The notes under the pieces were generated by a model. The model did not search any database and was not told the origin of the DNA. It saw only the letters and a program-made list of their open reading frames with translations. A program made the position numbers and the translations under genes. A DNA stretch of 64,000 nucleotides from Halocynthiibacter styelae (GTDB taxonomy: Bacteria; Pseudomonadota; Alphaproteobacteria; Rhodobacterales; Rhodobacteraceae): the NCBI RefSeq assembly GCF_016123485.1, contig NZ_JADCKQ010000005.1:124001-188000 (forward strand). The letters run 5' to 3'. Within the stretch, counting starts at the first letter, position 1. Each line of letters starts with the position of its first letter. Below, piece by piece: positions 34,926 to 44,520 of this stretch.

Positions 34926-35656
34926 CCCCAGTCCCCCAGCTGTGCCTGCCACAGGGTCAGCGCCGCAACGGCGGCCGTGTCTGCGCGCAGGATACGCGGG
35001 CCAAGGGAAATAGCGTGGGCATTGGGATGGGCTTGCAGAGCCGCACGTTCATCTTCAGAAAACCCGCCTTCGGGACCAATCAGAATGGCCCAGGGGGCAC
35101 CGGGATCTGCCGGAATTTCTTTCAGGGACGTGGGCTGGCCCGCTTTGCTTTCATCACAAAACAGGATCTGACGATCTTCAGGCCAGGTGGCCAGCACATC
35201 CGACAGTTTTTCCATTGCCTCAATACCCGGTACATAGGTGCCACCGCATTGTTCAGCGGCCTCAATCGCCTGCAGATCCATTTTATCCCAGCGAATTCGG
35301 TCAAAATGCGTGAACTCGGTCATCACCGGGATAATTTCACGCACCCCCATTTCTGTGGCTTTTTCAACGATGAAAGACGTGCGGTCTTTCTTCACCGGTG
35401 CAAACACCAGCCAAAGGTCGGGCGGCAGAAGCATCGGCTTCACCTGATCCTGGCAGACCAGAATGCCATTCTTTTTGTTCGCGACCACAATATCCGCCAG
35501 ATATTCGCCGTCGCGGCTGTTGATCAGTGACACCTGCGTGCCTGCTTCCAGCCGCATAACGGCAAAAAGATAGTTTGATTGCTCCCGCGTCAGCGCAATG
35601 GATTGCCCCGGGGCGAGATCATGGTCTACATAAAGTCTGATTTTTGCACCTGTCAT
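34922..35656 (-). CDS. rsmE: 16S rRNA m3U1498 methyltransferase RsmE
   Basis: This 244-residue SPOUT-class enzyme methylates U1498 of 16S rRNA. The N-terminal PUA-like domain (KIRLYVDHDLAPGQSIALT) is followed by the knot with LIGPEGGFSEDERAAL and LGPRILRADTAAVAAL. The start is uncertain: ATG 35656 (MTGAKIRLY) fits relatives, while ATG 35668 is also open. The frame further upstream is antisense to ubiA. Only 12 bp separate it from the divergent ubiA start. Confidence 0.93.
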   Translation of the reverse strand: MTGAKIRLYVDHDLAPGQSIALTREQSNYLFAVMRLEAGTQVSLINSRDGEYLADIVVANKKNGILVCQDQVKPMLLPPDLWLVFAPVKKDRTSFIVEKATEMGVREIIPVMTEFTHFDRIRWDKMDLQAIEAAEQCGGTYVPGIEAMEKLSDVLATWPEDRQILFCDESKAGQPTSLKEIPADPGAPWAILIGPEGGFSEDERAALQAHPNAHAISLGPRILRADTAAVAALTLWQAQLGDWG

Positions 35657-35668
35657 AAGGCGAAACAT

Positions 35669-36655
35669 ATGTCCGCAGATCCCGGAATGCCAGAGGGCAC
35701 AGAGTCCGAGCACCATAAGAATGGCCAGGTTGCTGACGCATATACCGGCAATTGGGTGGATCACCGTGCCCCGGCCTGGACCCGCCCCTATCTGCGCCTG
35801 TCCCGGGCGGACCGGCCTATCGGCACCTGGCTTTTGCTTTTGCCCTGCTGGTGGGGGCTGACACTGGCGGCGGCCATGGACGGATTTGTGCTGTTTGATC
35901 TCTGGATCGCGGTGGGCTGCACCATTGGCGCGTTTCTGATGCGCGGTGCGGGCTGCACCTGGAATGACATCACAGACCGCAACTTTGACGGTCAGGTGGA
36001 ACGCACACGGTCCCGTCCTCTGCCCTCTGGTCAGGTGACCGTGAAGCAGGCGCTTGTATGGATGTTCATCCAGATGGGCATCAGCGCGCTGGTTCTGATC
36101 ACGTTTAACCTGAACACAATCCTGCTGGCGCTGTCTTCGCTGATCTTTGTCGCGATCTACCCTTTCGCCAAACGTTTCACCTGGTGGCCCCAGGCCTTCC
36201 TGGGGCTCGCGTTTAACTTCGGCGCGCTTGTTGCCTGGACCGCCCATCGCGGGGTTTTGGAAACACCGGCGGTGCTGCTGTATATCGCGGGCATCATCTG
36301 GACGCTGTTTTACGACACGATCTATGCCCATCAGGACAAAGAAGACGACGCGATGATCGGGGTGAAATCCACCGCGCGCCTGTTCGGGGACAACACCGCC
36401 GCCTGGCTGCGCCGTTTCCTGATGCTGTCTGTATCTGTCATGGCGCTTGCGGTGATTTCAGCTGTGATCATGAAGGGCAACGTCCTGGCGCTTGTCATCG
36501 CAATTGGCGGCCCCTGGGCTTTTGGCATGCACCTGATGACCCAGATCCGTCGCCTGAAAATTGATGATCCGGATGCCTGCCTGCGCCTTTTCCGCGAAAA
36601 CCGGAACACCGGTCTCATCCCTGCGCTGTTTTTCGCCGTTTCCGCCATGCTGTGA
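35669..36655 (+). CDS. ubiA: 4-hydroxybenzoate polyprenyltransferase UbiA
   Basis: The 328-residue membrane enzyme prenylates 4-hydroxybenzoate in ubiquinone synthesis. The first Asp-rich motif sits in GAGCTWNDITDRNFDGQVER and the second in IYAHQDKEDDAMIGVKSTA, with about eight helices. The 45-residue N-terminal cytoplasmic tail is longer than usual. AAGG lies 7 bp before ATG 35669, overlapping the rsmE start region. Confidence 0.94.
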   Translation: MSADPGMPEGTESEHHKNGQVADAYTGNWVDHRAPAWTRPYLRLSRADRPIGTWLLLLPCWWGLTLAAAMDGFVLFDLWIAVGCTIGAFLMRGAGCTWNDITDRNFDGQVERTRSRPLPSGQVTVKQALVWMFIQMGISALVLITFNLNTILLALSSLIFVAIYPFAKRFTWWPQAFLGLAFNFGALVAWTAHRGVLETPAVLLYIAGIIWTLFYDTIYAHQDKEDDAMIGVKSTARLFGDNTAAWLRRFLMLSVSVMALAVISAVIMKGNVLALVIAIGGPWAFGMHLMTQIRRLKIDDPDACLRLFRENRNTGLIPALFFAVSAML

Positions 36656-36708
36656 TTGAAAACTGGCCCCGCCAGGCGTAAGCATATCGCAAGCAAGAGA
36701 GAGACAGG

Positions 36709-38595
36709 ATGCAGCTTAAATCCTTTGTAGCCATTTTTACCGTTTTTACCGGCGTTGCCGCCCTGTCCCTGTTGATTGCAAATGTTTCTGTCGACCGGAT
36801 TGAACGCAATTCCGAAGACGGCGTGCGTCGTGCCCTGTTGCTGAAAGGCGAAGACTGGGCACAGGTCGAAGCCGAAGGTCTGCACCTGCGCCTGACCGGC
36901 GTTGCACCGCGTGAATCCGCCCGCTTTCATGCCCTGACAATTGCCGGCGAGGTCGTCGATTCCTATCGCATCCGTGACGATATGCAGGTCGAAGCCAGCG
37001 CCGGGTTTATCCCCCCCGATTTCTCTGTCGAAATTCTGCGCAATGATGATCATATTTCCCTGATCGGCCTGATCCCGGATTCCACAGATCGGGCGCAGAT
37101 CGCTGAAACCCTGTCTGATCTTGTCGGCAGTGACACGGTGTCCGACATGATGGAAACCGCAGATTATGACCCGCCCACCGGCTGGAACCTTGCCATGGCC
37201 TATGCGGTGGATGCCCTTGCCACACTGCCCCACAGCAAGATTTCCGTCCATCCCGGACGTGTCATCGTCGAAGCCAACAGTGAAAGCACGGATGACCGTG
37301 ACCGCCTGAAACGGGAACTGTCCCGCGCGATCCCGTCTGATCTGGAAGTGCAGCTTGATATTTCCGCCCCGCGCGAAGTTGTCTCGCCCTTCACCCTGCG
37401 TTTCCTGCGTGAAGATGGTCAGGGTCGCTTTGACGCCTGCTTCACCGACACCGACCGCAGCCGCCTGCAAATCCTGCGCGCTGCCGAAGCCGCCGGACAT
37501 GAAGGCCCGGCCAGTTGCACAATCGCACTTGGCAACCCATCGCCCAAATGGGGCGAAGCTGTCAGTCTTGCGCTGAATGCCCTGGCTGAGGTCGGGGATG
37601 GATCTGTCACGTTTTCTGACACGGACATCACCCTGATTGCCGCCGAAAGCAGTGACGCCGACACATTTGAACGCGCGACATCGCAGCTGCAGTCCGAACT
37701 GCCGGACCTGTTTAACCTGCACACGGTTTTCCCCGTCACCGAGGAAGAAGCCGAAGTTATGCCACCGGAATTCTCTGTAACGCTCAGCCCGGAAGGGCAG
37801 GTGCAATTGCGTGGCCGCATGACCGATGAGCGCACCAAAGCCGCCGTCGAAAGCTATGCCAGCTCGCGCTTTGGCGCCGATCAGGTCTATGCCGCCACCG
37901 ATCTTGACCCGGAACTGCCCGAAGGCTGGCCGGTGCGTGTTCTGTCCGGCATCGAAGCCTTGGCCTTCCTTGAAAACGGCGCGGTTGAGATCCTTGAAAA
38001 CCATGTGTCCGTGCGCGGCAAAACCGGCAATCCGGATGCAAACGCAGATATCGCGCGGGTGTTGTCAGAAAAGCTTGGCACATCTGAGGATTTCGCCATT
38101 GATGTGGAATATGTCGAAGCACTTGATCCACAGGCTGACCTGCCCAGCGGCGAAGAATGTGTCCAACAGATCAACGCCATTCTGACAAATACCAAACTGG
38201 CGTTTTCACCGGGTTCTGCGAATATCGCGCCGGGCAGTGGTGATACGCTGACGGCCATTGCAACGGCAATGGAACGCTGCACCCATGTGAAAATGGAAAT
38301 CGCCGGGCATACCGACAGCCAGGGCCGCGAAGCCATGAACGAACAGCTCAGCCAGTCGCGCGCAGATGCGGTTCTGAATGCGCTGATGTCGCGCCGTATC
38401 CTGACAGAAGGCTTAAGCGCCAAAGGCTATGGCGAATCCGATCCCATCGCCAGCAATGAGACCGAAGAAGGCCGCGAAGCCAACCGCCGGATCGAATTTA
38501 CCCTGGTGGATGACGCACCGGACGCAGAAGAAAACACCGACGAAACCGCAACAGAAGAAACTGCGGAAGAGACAACAGAGGCAGGCAATGAATAA
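36709..38595 (+). CDS. OmpA-family protein with BON-like repeats
   Basis: The 628-residue protein has an N-terminal membrane anchor or signal (FVAIFTVFTGVAALSLLIAN). Several repeated segments of about 70-80 residues follow, with strand-helix patterns that look like BON domains (VEASAGFIPPDFSVEILRND; VMPPEFSVTLSPEGQVQLRG). At residues 490-600 is an OmpA domain that binds peptidoglycan: FSPGSANIAPGSGDTL, then MEIAGHTDSQGREAMNEQLS and GYGESDPIASNETEEGREAN. The tail is acidic, rich in Glu/Thr. It probably links the envelope to peptidoglycan. It overlaps the next gene by 8 bp. Confidence 0.9.
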   Translation: MQLKSFVAIFTVFTGVAALSLLIANVSVDRIERNSEDGVRRALLLKGEDWAQVEAEGLHLRLTGVAPRESARFHALTIAGEVVDSYRIRDDMQVEASAGFIPPDFSVEILRNDDHISLIGLIPDSTDRAQIAETLSDLVGSDTVSDMMETADYDPPTGWNLAMAYAVDALATLPHSKISVHPGRVIVEANSESTDDRDRLKRELSRAIPSDLEVQLDISAPREVVSPFTLRFLREDGQGRFDACFTDTDRSRLQILRAAEAAGHEGPASCTIALGNPSPKWGEAVSLALNALAEVGDGSVTFSDTDITLIAAESSDADTFERATSQLQSELPDLFNLHTVFPVTEEEAEVMPPEFSVTLSPEGQVQLRGRMTDERTKAAVESYASSRFGADQVYAATDLDPELPEGWPVRVLSGIEALAFLENGAVEILENHVSVRGKTGNPDANADIARVLSEKLGTSEDFAIDVEYVEALDPQADLPSGEECVQQINAILTNTKLAFSPGSANIAPGSGDTLTAIATAMERCTHVKMEIAGHTDSQGREAMNEQLSQSRADAVLNALMSRRILTEGLSAKGYGESDPIASNETEEGREANRRIEFTLVDDAPDAEENTDETATEETAEETTEAGNE

Positions 38596-38917
38596 CAGAA
38601 CCGAACTGATCCTGATTATCGCAGTCATCCTCTTTGTGACCTTCCTGCTGGGCTGGTTTGCCCATTGGCTGGTGAATAAGTTCACCCGCGTGTCGCAGGG
38701 CGATCTGGGCGAACTCGATAACATGGCGCAATCCCTGCACGAGGCCGAAGAAACCCGCGACCAGGCCATCACCTGGGCGCATCAGCGCGAGGCCGAAGTC
38801 ACAAACCAGCTGACCCAGACCGAAGCCGAACTTGCCGCCGCCATGGACGGCCTGCGCGCCGCCCGCCAGGAAGCCGAAGAACTCCGTGCCTGGATCGAAC
38901 GCCAGAATCAGGGCTAA
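38588..38917 (+). CDS. Membrane-anchored coiled-coil protein
   Basis: The 109-residue protein has one N-terminal membrane helix (LILIIAVILFVTFLLGWFAH), then a long, highly charged coiled-coil segment of about 70 residues rich in Glu, Ala and Gln. The ATG lies 8 bp inside the end of the OmpA/BON gene in another frame, so the two are coupled and probably work together at the envelope. Its stop is 2 bp from the stop of the convergent KAP NTPase gene. Confidence 0.85.
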   Translation: MNNRTELILIIAVILFVTFLLGWFAHWLVNKFTRVSQGDLGELDNMAQSLHEAEETRDQAITWAHQREAEVTNQLTQTEAELAAAMDGLRAARQEAEELRAWIERQNQG

Positions 38918-38919
38918 AA

Positions 38920-40722
38920 TTACTCAGCTCTCATGTGGCGTTGAAGAAACAAGCGCATTTGCGCCAGGCAGATCACGGATACATTCCCGGCCTGGCGCTC
39001 AAGTTCCTGCTTTAATGCAGCTATCCAGTCCTGTTCCTCCGCAAGCCCCTGTCGATGTGGGCTTGTGCGATTGCCAATTGTATCAAACACCAGCACTGCG
39101 GTAATCTCGCGCTCTTCGATAAAGTATCGCAGCAAAATACGGGCAACATCTGCGACATCCAGATGATGCAGAATCGCAGCATAACTGTAGTTATGCACAC
39201 CTGCCTGTGCTTCCAACTGTTCTCTGAACGCAACGGGATCACTTCGAAGATCCGCGAACAATTGCGCGGCAACATCCGGCAAGGCGCGTTCGTAAGCTGC
39301 ATCCATCTTCTGTTTTAGCAGCCTCACCAGAACCCGCGCCCGGAGATCAGGTTTAAATGCACGCCCTTCGTATATAATTCGCCCGAACTCTGCATCAAAC
39401 CCATAGCCTTCCCGATCCCTTGTCGTGGCAGGCAAGCGCGTCGGCAACAGCTCCCGGTTATCTAGTTCATGAATATATTTACAAAATTCACGTGCATTCT
39501 CTTTCGAACAAAAGTCATCAAAGTACGCCCCTTTAAACTCTCGTGCACCATACAATTGCAGGATCTCTCCCGGTTCCGTTATCTCAAACCGCTGCATCCG
39601 TTGCGCAATCCGGTCTTCCAGCGCAATCAGTTCAGTCTCATCCTCATCTGCCCATTCCCAGAGACGCACCCAATCCGACTTCGCCTCTGTCTCTCTGAAC
39701 TGATGTGTTTCATGCAGCGCTTCATTGATAACAGCATATGACGCATATCCATCGCCAATCAATTTCCTGCCAAGCTCAGCTGAAAATACAGTGTTATAAG
39801 CAGCATCAATTTCTGCCTTCACCTGATCTCTTTTCAACAGGTGAAGGGGGTGGTTTTCGTCTCCGCCACCAAGAGAATGAAATATCGCAACCTCACCGCG
39901 ATTAACCAGGTCTTCCTTTGAAATCCGCCCCTCGTGAAAGGCCATATGTAACGCCAGAAATGTGCGCACCAGTCGTTCCAGTGGCTCGTGAAAAGTCCGC
40001 ATATCCGGTGCTATCTGATCAATCAGATCGACAGCATCCCGAAGAGCACGCAGAAGTAATCGCAGATTATTATGCTTTGCATCGGCAAATGTTTCCCGGA
40101 TCACATCCTGCCGCAGTTGCAGGAACTTCCTACCCGGCCCATCCGGCAAGCGCACCCAGACCGTTGTCAATGCCGCCCCAATATCAGGTTCAATCGTAAC
40201 AACCTGACCAACCAGCTTTTCCCGGATCGCTGCCAGTTGCTTCTTTTTCGCACCCTTAACACTGTTGCAGACAAGAATGACGCGCTTGCCCTCATGTTCA
40301 ACAAATCCGTTGATCAGGCCCCAAAGCTGTTTCGGATCAATCCCACAGCGTTCGACATCATCAAAGATCAGGGTATCGGGAAGGCTGTCAAAGGCGATCT
40401 CTGTCATATTGACCTTTGTCAGATCAACCGAACACCCGGCAACCGTTACCCCACTTACAAACTCAGAAATGCGTTTTCCCCATTTCTCTGTTTGCTCGGA
40501 CCATGGTTTAAGCGCCCGGACAAGTGCCCACTCAAACTCTTCTGCAGTGTGAACATTGAAAAGCGATACATACAGTCGCGTTTCATTCGTTTCGTGATCG
40601 GTCACCTTCCGGATAAAATGGGTCTTCCCGCTGCCCCAGGGCGCATCCAGCATCAGTGCATAGCCGGGTTTCTTAACGGTCAGATATTTCGCGACAACCC
40701 GTTCTGCAATCTCATTTGCCAA
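38920..40722 (-). CDS. KAP-type P-loop NTPase, stand-alone
   Basis: The 600-residue protein has Walker A APWGSGKTHF at 27-36 and Walker B LIFDDVERC at 118-126, the arrangement of KAP-family NTPases. No membrane helices are visible, unlike many KAP proteins. The long C-terminal part is helical with no recognised domain. KAP proteins occur in phage-defence and membrane-associated systems, but no partner is present here. The gene appears more AT-rich than its neighbours and sits alone between housekeeping operons, which suggests acquisition. Upstream to moaE there are only about 60 bp. Confidence 0.85.
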   Translation of the reverse strand: MANEIAERVVAKYLTVKKPGYALMLDAPWGSGKTHFIRKVTDHETNETRLYVSLFNVHTAEEFEWALVRALKPWSEQTEKWGKRISEFVSGVTVAGCSVDLTKVNMTEIAFDSLPDTLIFDDVERCGIDPKQLWGLINGFVEHEGKRVILVCNSVKGAKKKQLAAIREKLVGQVVTIEPDIGAALTTVWVRLPDGPGRKFLQLRQDVIRETFADAKHNNLRLLLRALRDAVDLIDQIAPDMRTFHEPLERLVRTFLALHMAFHEGRISKEDLVNRGEVAIFHSLGGGDENHPLHLLKRDQVKAEIDAAYNTVFSAELGRKLIGDGYASYAVINEALHETHQFRETEAKSDWVRLWEWADEDETELIALEDRIAQRMQRFEITEPGEILQLYGAREFKGAYFDDFCSKENAREFCKYIHELDNRELLPTRLPATTRDREGYGFDAEFGRIIYEGRAFKPDLRARVLVRLLKQKMDAAYERALPDVAAQLFADLRSDPVAFREQLEAQAGVHNYSYAAILHHLDVADVARILLRYFIEEREITAVLVFDTIGNRTSPHRQGLAEEQDWIAALKQELERQAGNVSVICLAQMRLFLQRHMRAE

Positions 40723-40782
40723 ATCAAATCTCCTGCTTAAATCATCAGCAGGGTACGGGCGATCCAGGTGTCGGGCAATATG

Positions 40783-41238
40783 TTACCGGGTCTGATCCCA
40801 GCGGCTCAGCGCGTCTTCGTCCTCGGCCTTACTGGCAACCCAGGAGGTGTTGTCGGACGTCACTTCGCGCTTCCAGAAAGGCGCGCGGGATTTGAGGTAG
40901 TCCATCAGGAATTCTGCGGCTTCAAAGGCATCTTTGCGGTGCTTTGAACCGGTCGCAACCATCATGATCTGATCGCCCGGGCGCATTTTGCCAAACCGGT
41001 GGATAATCAGGCAGCCGGACAGCTCCCAGCGCGCCCGTGCGTCCTCTGCAATCTTCGCCAGGGCCTTTTCCGTCATGCCCGGGTAATGTTCGATTTCCAT
41101 CACATCCAGCGGCGTGCCGGGCAGATCGCGCACAAGGCCTGTGAAGGTCACAATTGCGCCTGCACCTTCCTGGGCATCGGAAAACGCCTGGGCCTCTGCG
41201 CCGAAATCAAAGGGCGCTTCCTGAACGCGGATATCCAT
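40783..41238 (-). CDS. moaE: Molybdopterin synthase catalytic subunit MoaE
   Basis: The 151-residue protein transfers sulfur from MoaD thiocarboxylate to precursor Z. Key parts are GAIVTFTGLVRD, then MEIEHYPGMTEKALAKIAED and HRFGKMRPGDQIMMVATGSK with HRKDAFEAAEFLMDYLK. It begins 1 bp after moaD and closes the operon pgsA-moaD-moaE. Confidence 0.96.
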   Translation of the reverse strand: MDIRVQEAPFDFGAEAQAFSDAQEGAGAIVTFTGLVRDLPGTPLDVMEIEHYPGMTEKALAKIAEDARARWELSGCLIIHRFGKMRPGDQIMMVATGSKHRKDAFEAAEFLMDYLKSRAPFWKREVTSDNTSWVASKAEDEDALSRWDQTR

Positions 41239-41239
41239 G

Positions 41240-41491
41240 TCAGCCGCCGGTCATAGGCGGAAAGAACGCCACTTCGCGTGCGCCCGCCAGAGAGGCATCA
41301 AATTCCACCAGTTCCTGATCAATCGCCACCCGAAGTGATGTGAGATCGGCAAAAGCAGTCTCATACCCTTCGCCCTTCGCCAGCAGTTCCCTCACCAGAT
41401 CACCGGCTGTTGCGGCCTCTGTTTCCACAGTTTCCCGCGGGACACCGACATGTTCGCGCAGCCAGGCAAAGTAAAGCACATCAAGCGCCAT
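41240..41491 (-). CDS. moaD: Molybdopterin synthase sulfur carrier MoaD
   Basis: The 83-residue ubiquitin-fold protein ends in the required Gly-Gly (FFPPMTGG), where the thiocarboxylate is formed. It is the sulfur donor for MoaE. It starts 1 bp after pgsA on the same strand and is coupled with both neighbours. Confidence 0.95.
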   Translation of the reverse strand: MALDVLYFAWLREHVGVPRETVETEAATAGDLVRELLAKGEGYETAFADLTSLRVAIDQELVEFDASLAGAREVAFFPPMTGG

Positions 41492-41492
41492 C

Positions 41493-42155
41493 TTATTCTT
41501 CCTTCAGATAGGGGCGGGCTTTGGCGAAGTAATCCCAACCCGTCAGCAGAGTCAGAATGGCCGCACCCCAAAGCAGCAGAACACCACCATGCCAGGTCAG
41601 ATATTCGCCGTAGTAACTGCGTACAATATGCAGGTCATCCGCGATTTCGCCCGCAAAAATCTGATCTACAATTGCCGCATCCATACCATAGGTATGCATG
41701 AAGAAGTAATGTTCAAACATCCCACTGGCGAACAGCACAGCGATCGCCACCATCTGCACAGTGGTCTTCCATTTCGCAAGTTTTGTGACCTTCAGAAGAC
41801 CCGCTTTAGCGCCCAGGAATTCCCGCAGGCCGGACACAAAGACTTCCCGGAAAATAATGATCGTCGCGGGCAGAAGGATCCAGGGGTTCATGCCGGAGAA
41901 CCCCGTGATCACCAAAAGCGCAATCACCACCATCGCTTTGTCAGCAATCGGGTCCAGCATCGCGCCGAATTTCGTTTCCTGCGCCCAGGCCCGGGCCAGA
42001 TAGCCGTCAACAAAATCGGTGATTGCCGCAACCGTGAACAGGCACAGCGCAAACCAGTCCGCCCAGGGGCGGTTGAAGTACAGGAACATCACCGCCACAC
42101 CAGGGGCCGCAAAGAGACGCATTACAGTCAGGATATTCGGGATTGTCCAGGTCAT
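41493..42155 (-). CDS. pgsA: Phosphatidylglycerophosphate synthase PgsA
   Basis: The 220-residue membrane enzyme makes phosphatidylglycerophosphate from CDP-diacylglycerol. The CDP-alcohol phosphatidyltransferase motif is clear at 47-72 (DFVDGYLAR, then GAMLDPIAD), with about four to five helices. It lies 97 bp after uvrC and leads into moaD and moaE. Confidence 0.95.
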   Translation of the reverse strand: MTWTIPNILTVMRLFAAPGVAVMFLYFNRPWADWFALCLFTVAAITDFVDGYLARAWAQETKFGAMLDPIADKAMVVIALLVITGFSGMNPWILLPATIIIFREVFVSGLREFLGAKAGLLKVTKLAKWKTTVQMVAIAVLFASGMFEHYFFMHTYGMDAAIVDQIFAGEIADDLHIVRSYYGEYLTWHGGVLLLWGAAILTLLTGWDYFAKARPYLKEE

Positions 42156-42252
42156 AGGGTCTTCTTACTCACTTCACGGTTTGGAGGAAAGGCAACAATG
42201 ATACGCATCCCCCGGCACATTCCGTCGCAGCATAGCAGGGTTAACGCGGGGG

Positions 42253-44163
42253 TCAGCCCTTTTCATGGAAATGCCCGTAAATCACTTCGGCCAGGGCATT
42301 TGAGATACCATCAACCGCTTTCAGATCCTCAAGCCCGGCCCTGCTGACGGCTTTGGCAGACCCAAAATGGGCAAGCAACGCACGTTTGCGTGTAGCCCCG
42401 ACGCCTGCGACCTCATCAAGCGGGGTCGCTCCAATGGCTTTGGATCGTTTCGCCCGGTGCGTGCCGATGGCGAACCGGTGCACCTCATCCCGCAGGCGCT
42501 GGATGAAATACAACACGGGATCATTGCGTTGCAGGGCAAAGGGGCGCTTGCCGGTGCGGTAGAATTCTTCCTTACCGTGATCGCGATCCACGCCTTTCGC
42601 AACCCCCACCATGGCGATGTCTTCAACGCCACATTCTTTCATGATCTCACGCACAGCAGACACCTGCCCCGCACCGCCATCAATCAGCAACAGATCAGGC
42701 CAGGCATCGGTTTCCCGGTTCGGGTCTTCCTTTTGCAGGCGCTTGAAACGACGGGTCATGACTTCTTTCATCATGCCAAAGTCATCACCCGGGGTCAGAT
42801 CATCGCCCTTGATGTTGAACTTACGATACTGGCTTTTCATGTAACCTTCGGGTCCGGCGACAATCATCGCCCCCACCGCATGGGCCCCCTGAATATGCGA
42901 GTTATCGTAAGCCTCAATCCGCTTTGGCGGTTCTTTCAGATCAAAAGCCTCAGCCACCCCGCGCAGCAATTTCGCCTGGGTCGCGGTTTCTGCCATTTTG
43001 CGCGCAAGGCTTTCGCGGGCGTTGCGCATGGCGTTATCAACCAGATCGGCGCGTTCGCCCCGCTGCGGTACGGAAACTTCAACCTTGCGGCCTGCTTTCT
43101 GCGCCAGGGCCTCTGCCACCAGATCAGGATCATCCACAGCATTAGAGATCAGGACCATACGCGGCGGTTCGCGGTTGTCATAGAACTGCGTCACGAAAGC
43201 CTGCAGCACCTCACCGGGGTCGGCGCCTTCATTGCCTTCGCCACCCTGCCCGGTGCGTGGATAGAAATCCTTATTGCCCCAGTTCTGATTGGCGCGGATG
43301 AAAAACACCTGAACACAGGCCTGCCCGCCTTCCATATGCAAGGCGATGATGTCGGCCTCGGCCACGTTTTGCGGGTTGATGCCCTGGGCCTGCTGCACCT
43401 GAGTCAGCGCGTTGATCCGGTCCCGGAACGCGGCCGCGCGTTCAAATTCCATCGCATCGCTGGCCGCCTGCATTTCCTTCGCCAGGCTCGCCTGGATATT
43501 GCTGCTGCGCCCCTGCAGGAAGTCCCGCGCATCTTTCACCGTCGCGGCGTAGTCTTCAGTGGTAATCTTCCCACAACATGGCCCTGTGCAGCGCTTGATC
43601 TGATATTGCAGACAGGGGCGCGTGCGGCTGTTGAACATGCTGTCGGAACAATCGCGCAGCATAAACACCCGCTGCAACTGGTTCAGTGTCCGGTTCACCG
43701 CCCCGCCCGACGCAAAGGGACCAAAGTAATCGCCTTTCGCCTTACGTGCGCCGCGATGCTTTTTGATCTGTGGAAAATCATGATGCCCGGTCAGCATGAT
43801 CATCGGAAAGCTTTTGTCATCGCGCAGCAGCACGTTGAAATGCGGCTTCAGCTGTTTGATCAGGTTTTGTTCCAGCAGCAGCGCTTCGGTTTCCGTGCGG
43901 GTCGTCAGAAACATCATCCGCCGGGTCTGGGAAATCATCCGCAGGATCCGCGGCGTATGCCCGTTGGGATTCGCGTAATTGGATACACGTTTCTTCAGGC
44001 TGCGTGCTTTGCCGACATACAGGATCTTCCCGGTTTCATCGAGCATCCGGTACACCCCGGGAGAGTTGTCCAGCGTCTTCAGATAACTCTGCACACAGGC
44101 GTGACCGACCAGCGGCTTACCGGCTTCATCAATGGGAAAGTCAGTGTTTTCAGGGTCTGTCAT
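42253..44163 (-). CDS. uvrC: Excinuclease ABC subunit C
   Basis: The 636-residue endonuclease makes both incisions in nucleotide excision repair. The N-terminal GIY-YIG domain has [19 protein letters not shown], the four-Cys region reads [20 protein letters not shown] then CTGPCCG, and the UVR, RNase-H-like ([18 protein letters not shown]) and C-terminal HhH domains follow. Its length is normal. The +-strand frame of 657 codons across it is a shadow. About 350 bp of AT-rich DNA lie upstream. Confidence 0.97.
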   Translation of the reverse strand: MTDPENTDFPIDEAGKPLVGHACVQSYLKTLDNSPGVYRMLDETGKILYVGKARSLKKRVSNYANPNGHTPRILRMISQTRRMMFLTTRTETEALLLEQNLIKQLKPHFNVLLRDDKSFPMIMLTGHHDFPQIKKHRGARKAKGDYFGPFASGGAVNRTLNQLQRVFMLRDCSDSMFNSRTRPCLQYQIKRCTGPCCGKITTEDYAATVKDARDFLQGRSSNIQASLAKEMQAASDAMEFERAAAFRDRINALTQVQQAQGINPQNVAEADIIALHMEGGQACVQVFFIRANQNWGNKDFYPRTGQGGEGNEGADPGEVLQAFVTQFYDNREPPRMVLISNAVDDPDLVAEALAQKAGRKVEVSVPQRGERADLVDNAMRNARESLARKMAETATQAKLLRGVAEAFDLKEPPKRIEAYDNSHIQGAHAVGAMIVAGPEGYMKSQYRKFNIKGDDLTPGDDFGMMKEVMTRRFKRLQKEDPNRETDAWPDLLLIDGGAGQVSAVREIMKECGVEDIAMVGVAKGVDRDHGKEEFYRTGKRPFALQRNDPVLYFIQRLRDEVHRFAIGTHRAKRSKAIGATPLDEVAGVGATRKRALLAHFGSAKAVSRAGLEDLKAVDGISNALAEVIYGHFHEKG

Positions 44164-44520
44164 CGGGGTTTCTGTGATTCTTCTCTGGCTGCAATCTTAT
44201 CCGGCCTGACACAAGATAAAACATATCAACCGTTTCTGTGGATAACTCCGTGGGTAACTTTGGGAGGGAACACGCTCACCACACAAAATAACAGCTTTTA
44301 TCGCTTTGCCTATTTTTTAGGCAGATTTTCAACCTGTTGATTTTCAAACGAAAATTAAGTTCCAAATACAACTCCCTGATAACATTAACATTTTTATTAC
44401 GCTTTTGTAACGCGGTATCAGAGGGGTGCACAAGTTGTCGCAACGCGGCGTTTTCCGTCAGGTTTCGCGGAAATGTTTACCTTTTGTTAACGTTTAACGG
44501 TGCAGCAGAAGTGCCTGTCT
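44164..44520. other. AT-rich intergenic region with a DnaA-box match
   Basis: This 357-bp region without a gene separates uvrC from the antiporter gene and is clearly AT-richer than its flanks. It contains TGTGGATAA (44237-44245), a perfect reverse-complement DnaA box, a direct repeat GATTTTCAA with a 15-bp period, and TTAAC-type words near 44490. It should hold the uvrC promoter. One box is too little to call an origin, and no replication gene is near. Confidence 0.4.

Noticed and set aside
35669-36331. In-frame upstream extension of rsmE through ubiA
   Set aside because: It is antisense to ubiA; RsmE similarity begins near 35656.
36331-38004. Open frame of 557 codons on the minus strand opposite the OmpA/BON gene
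   Set aside because: The + strand product has a signal, repeats and an OmpA domain; the opposite frame has no recognisable feature or ribosome site.
42367-44340. Open frame of 657 codons on the + strand opposite uvrC
   Set aside because: uvrC on the minus strand is complete with all domains; the opposite frame shows no domain and arises from codon bias.
44164-44520. Replication origin
   Set aside because: Only one DnaA box, no iterons, and no replication gene or typical origin neighbour.
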